Positions 63,185 through 64,000 of a DNA stretch of 64,000 nucleotides are shown piece by piece. Each line of letters opens with the position of its first letter. Positions within the stretch are counted from its first letter, which is position 1. A program made the translations under genes and the position numbers. The notes under the pieces were generated by a model. That model did no database searches. It saw only the letters and a program-made list of their open reading frames with translations, and was not told where the DNA came from. This DNA comes from Galdieria sulphuraria (lineage: Eukaryota > Rhodophyta > Bangiophyceae > Galdieriales > Galdieriaceae), in the NCBI RefSeq assembly GCF_000341285.1, contig NW_005178472.1:124001-188000 (forward strand). The letters are read 5' to 3'.

Positions 63185-64000
63185 TCATTGGTTAGAATTT
63201 CCCACCATCATGTCCAAACGAGTGGAATCTAAACGCGTGTTCCGTTCAATTTCCATAAAGCATTTTTCAACAGAATCGTTTCTCAACATTGCTTTCTGAA
63301 GACTTTCAAAAGTTTTCGAATGGCGACGAATGCACTCCATTGCTTGATAAATAACTCGTTTTACAAACTGGTCAAAGTCTTGTACTTCATCAGGCTTCAT
63401 AAGAAGCTTTATCTGGTCTATGTCCCTTGAACCTCCTTCTGCCAGTCCAAAAACAAGAACTTCTGCAGCAATTCCTGCCAGCCATATCAACACAACGTAG
63501 GAACGGTTGTATTTTAAAAGTTTCAAAACGTCTTCTTGGTTGAACAATACGCCTGAAGAAGCTCGTCCTTGTTTCAATGCTGTCCAGACATCAATAGAGT
63601 AACTTTGAATCTTTACACCCAACAGGTACGCAGTAAGAAAATGACCGGCCTCATGCACGGCTACTCTCTGCTTATTTTGAAAAATTCCGGAGCAAAAGTT
63701 TGTTACAGTACCGTTCAAACTAATATTGTCCAGGCCCCAGATTCCAAGAACAATTCCAATAACTAACCAAGTTAGAGTAGAATCTACACCGACAATCGGT
63801 TGTCCAATTAAAATAAACGTCATAGAGGCTATAACAGTCGAAAGAACACTCTCGTTCTTTCTACTGGGCAGTAAAAATCTCCAACTTCGGTCTACCTGAA
63901 TTCCCAGTTTCTCAAAGTCTGTCAGTGAAACCCTTGTAACGTTCACGAGTTTCCCCTTTCCAAAGCAACTAGACGAGGAAGGTTGCTCACTACTGGCGGA
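63185..64000 (-). CDS. M41-like membrane metallopeptidase homolog lacking an AAA domain, 5' part cut by window edge
   Basis: The frame is open to the right window edge, so the start lies outside. The visible ~270 residues carry two or three hydrophobic spans (MTFILIGQPIVGV, LTWLVIGIVLGIWGL) and then RVAVHEAGHFLTAYLLGV, the HEAGH zinc motif of FtsH-type M41 peptidases. There follow IWLAGIAAEVLVFGLAEGGS and a Asp-rich helix with DIDQIKLLM, which could supply the third ligand. No AAA ATPase domain is present in this part, as in the small plant and cyanobacterial plastid M41-like membrane proteins. It is probably plastid-located. Confidence 0.75.
   Translation of the reverse strand, partial: SASSEQPSSSSCFGKGKLVNVTRVSLTDFEKLGIQVDRSWRFLLPSRKNESVLSTVIASMTFILIGQPIVGVDSTLTWLVIGIVLGIWGLDNISLNGTVTNFCSGIFQNKQRVAVHEAGHFLTAYLLGVKIQSYSIDVWTALKQGRASSGVLFNQEDVLKLLKYNRSYVVLIWLAGIAAEVLVFGLAEGGSRDIDQIKLLMKPDEVQDFDQFVKRVIYQAMECIRRHSKTFESLQKAMLRNDSVEKCFMEIERNTRLDSTRLDMMVGNSNQ

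Overview
The window is nuclear DNA of a compact unicellular eukaryote, most like the thermoacidophilic red alga Galdieria (Cyanidiophyceae). Genes lie a few tens to a few hundred bases apart on both strands. Most contain one to five tiny spliceosomal introns, usually 45-60 nt with GT..AG ends. Plastid-targeted proteins occur without any green-lineage hallmark, and there is a sarcosine/dimethylglycine methyltransferase of the kind known from Galdieria. I rebuilt many genes by joining exons by eye; when the exon lengths close the reading frame exactly I treat that as strong support. I saw no rRNA, tRNA, CRISPR array, transposon or retroelement.

Layout. 0-10 kb: partial acetoacetyl-CoA synthetase, TALE homeodomain protein, MED1-like Mediator subunit, Mn/Fe superoxide dismutase, an AT-rich gene-free stretch, a one-helix LHC-like protein, soluble cytochrome b5, a plastid lipocalin-like protein and a histidine phosphatase. 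10-20 kb: PRELI protein, FkbM methyltransferase, a voltage-sensor/TKL-kinase fusion, an unknown membrane protein, RPS2, aldo/keto reductase, EIF1AD and an abundant-looking secreted protein. 20-30 kb: two-RRM protein, COA6, peroxisomal enoyl-CoA isomerase, a protein with a duplicated WNR/GNAAP motif, ELL and a polytopic membrane protein. 30-42 kb: complex I NUXM-like subunit, ThrRS, UBLCP1, TPR-CCCH protein, VAMP7-like SNARE, methyltransferase, PDCD2 and a biotin-less BCCP-like (BADC) protein. 42-54 kb: organellar PheRS, GT8 glycosyltransferase, centrin, an adenylate kinase with permuted motif order, PSMG3, ORP, LpxB-like protein and prohibitin. 54-64 kb: PAP2 phosphatase, GLTSCR1/BICRA-like protein, plastid ABC transporter, CYP51, SDMT and a partial M41-like membrane protein.

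There is no operon logic; neighbours are functionally mixed housekeeping genes. Several themes recur. Pol II transcription and chromatin: MED1, ELL, BICRA, UBLCP1, homeodomain. Mitochondrial biogenesis: COA6, PRELI, prohibitin, NUXM, SOD. Plastid lipid supply: BADC, LpxB-like, ABC transporter. Sterol and osmolyte metabolism: CYP51, ORP, SDMT.

The two most striking observations are the gene at 12507-14587, which joins a complete S1-S4 voltage-sensor domain directly to a TKL-type protein kinase, and the gene at 47643-48959, whose adenylate kinase motifs occur once each but in circularly permuted order.
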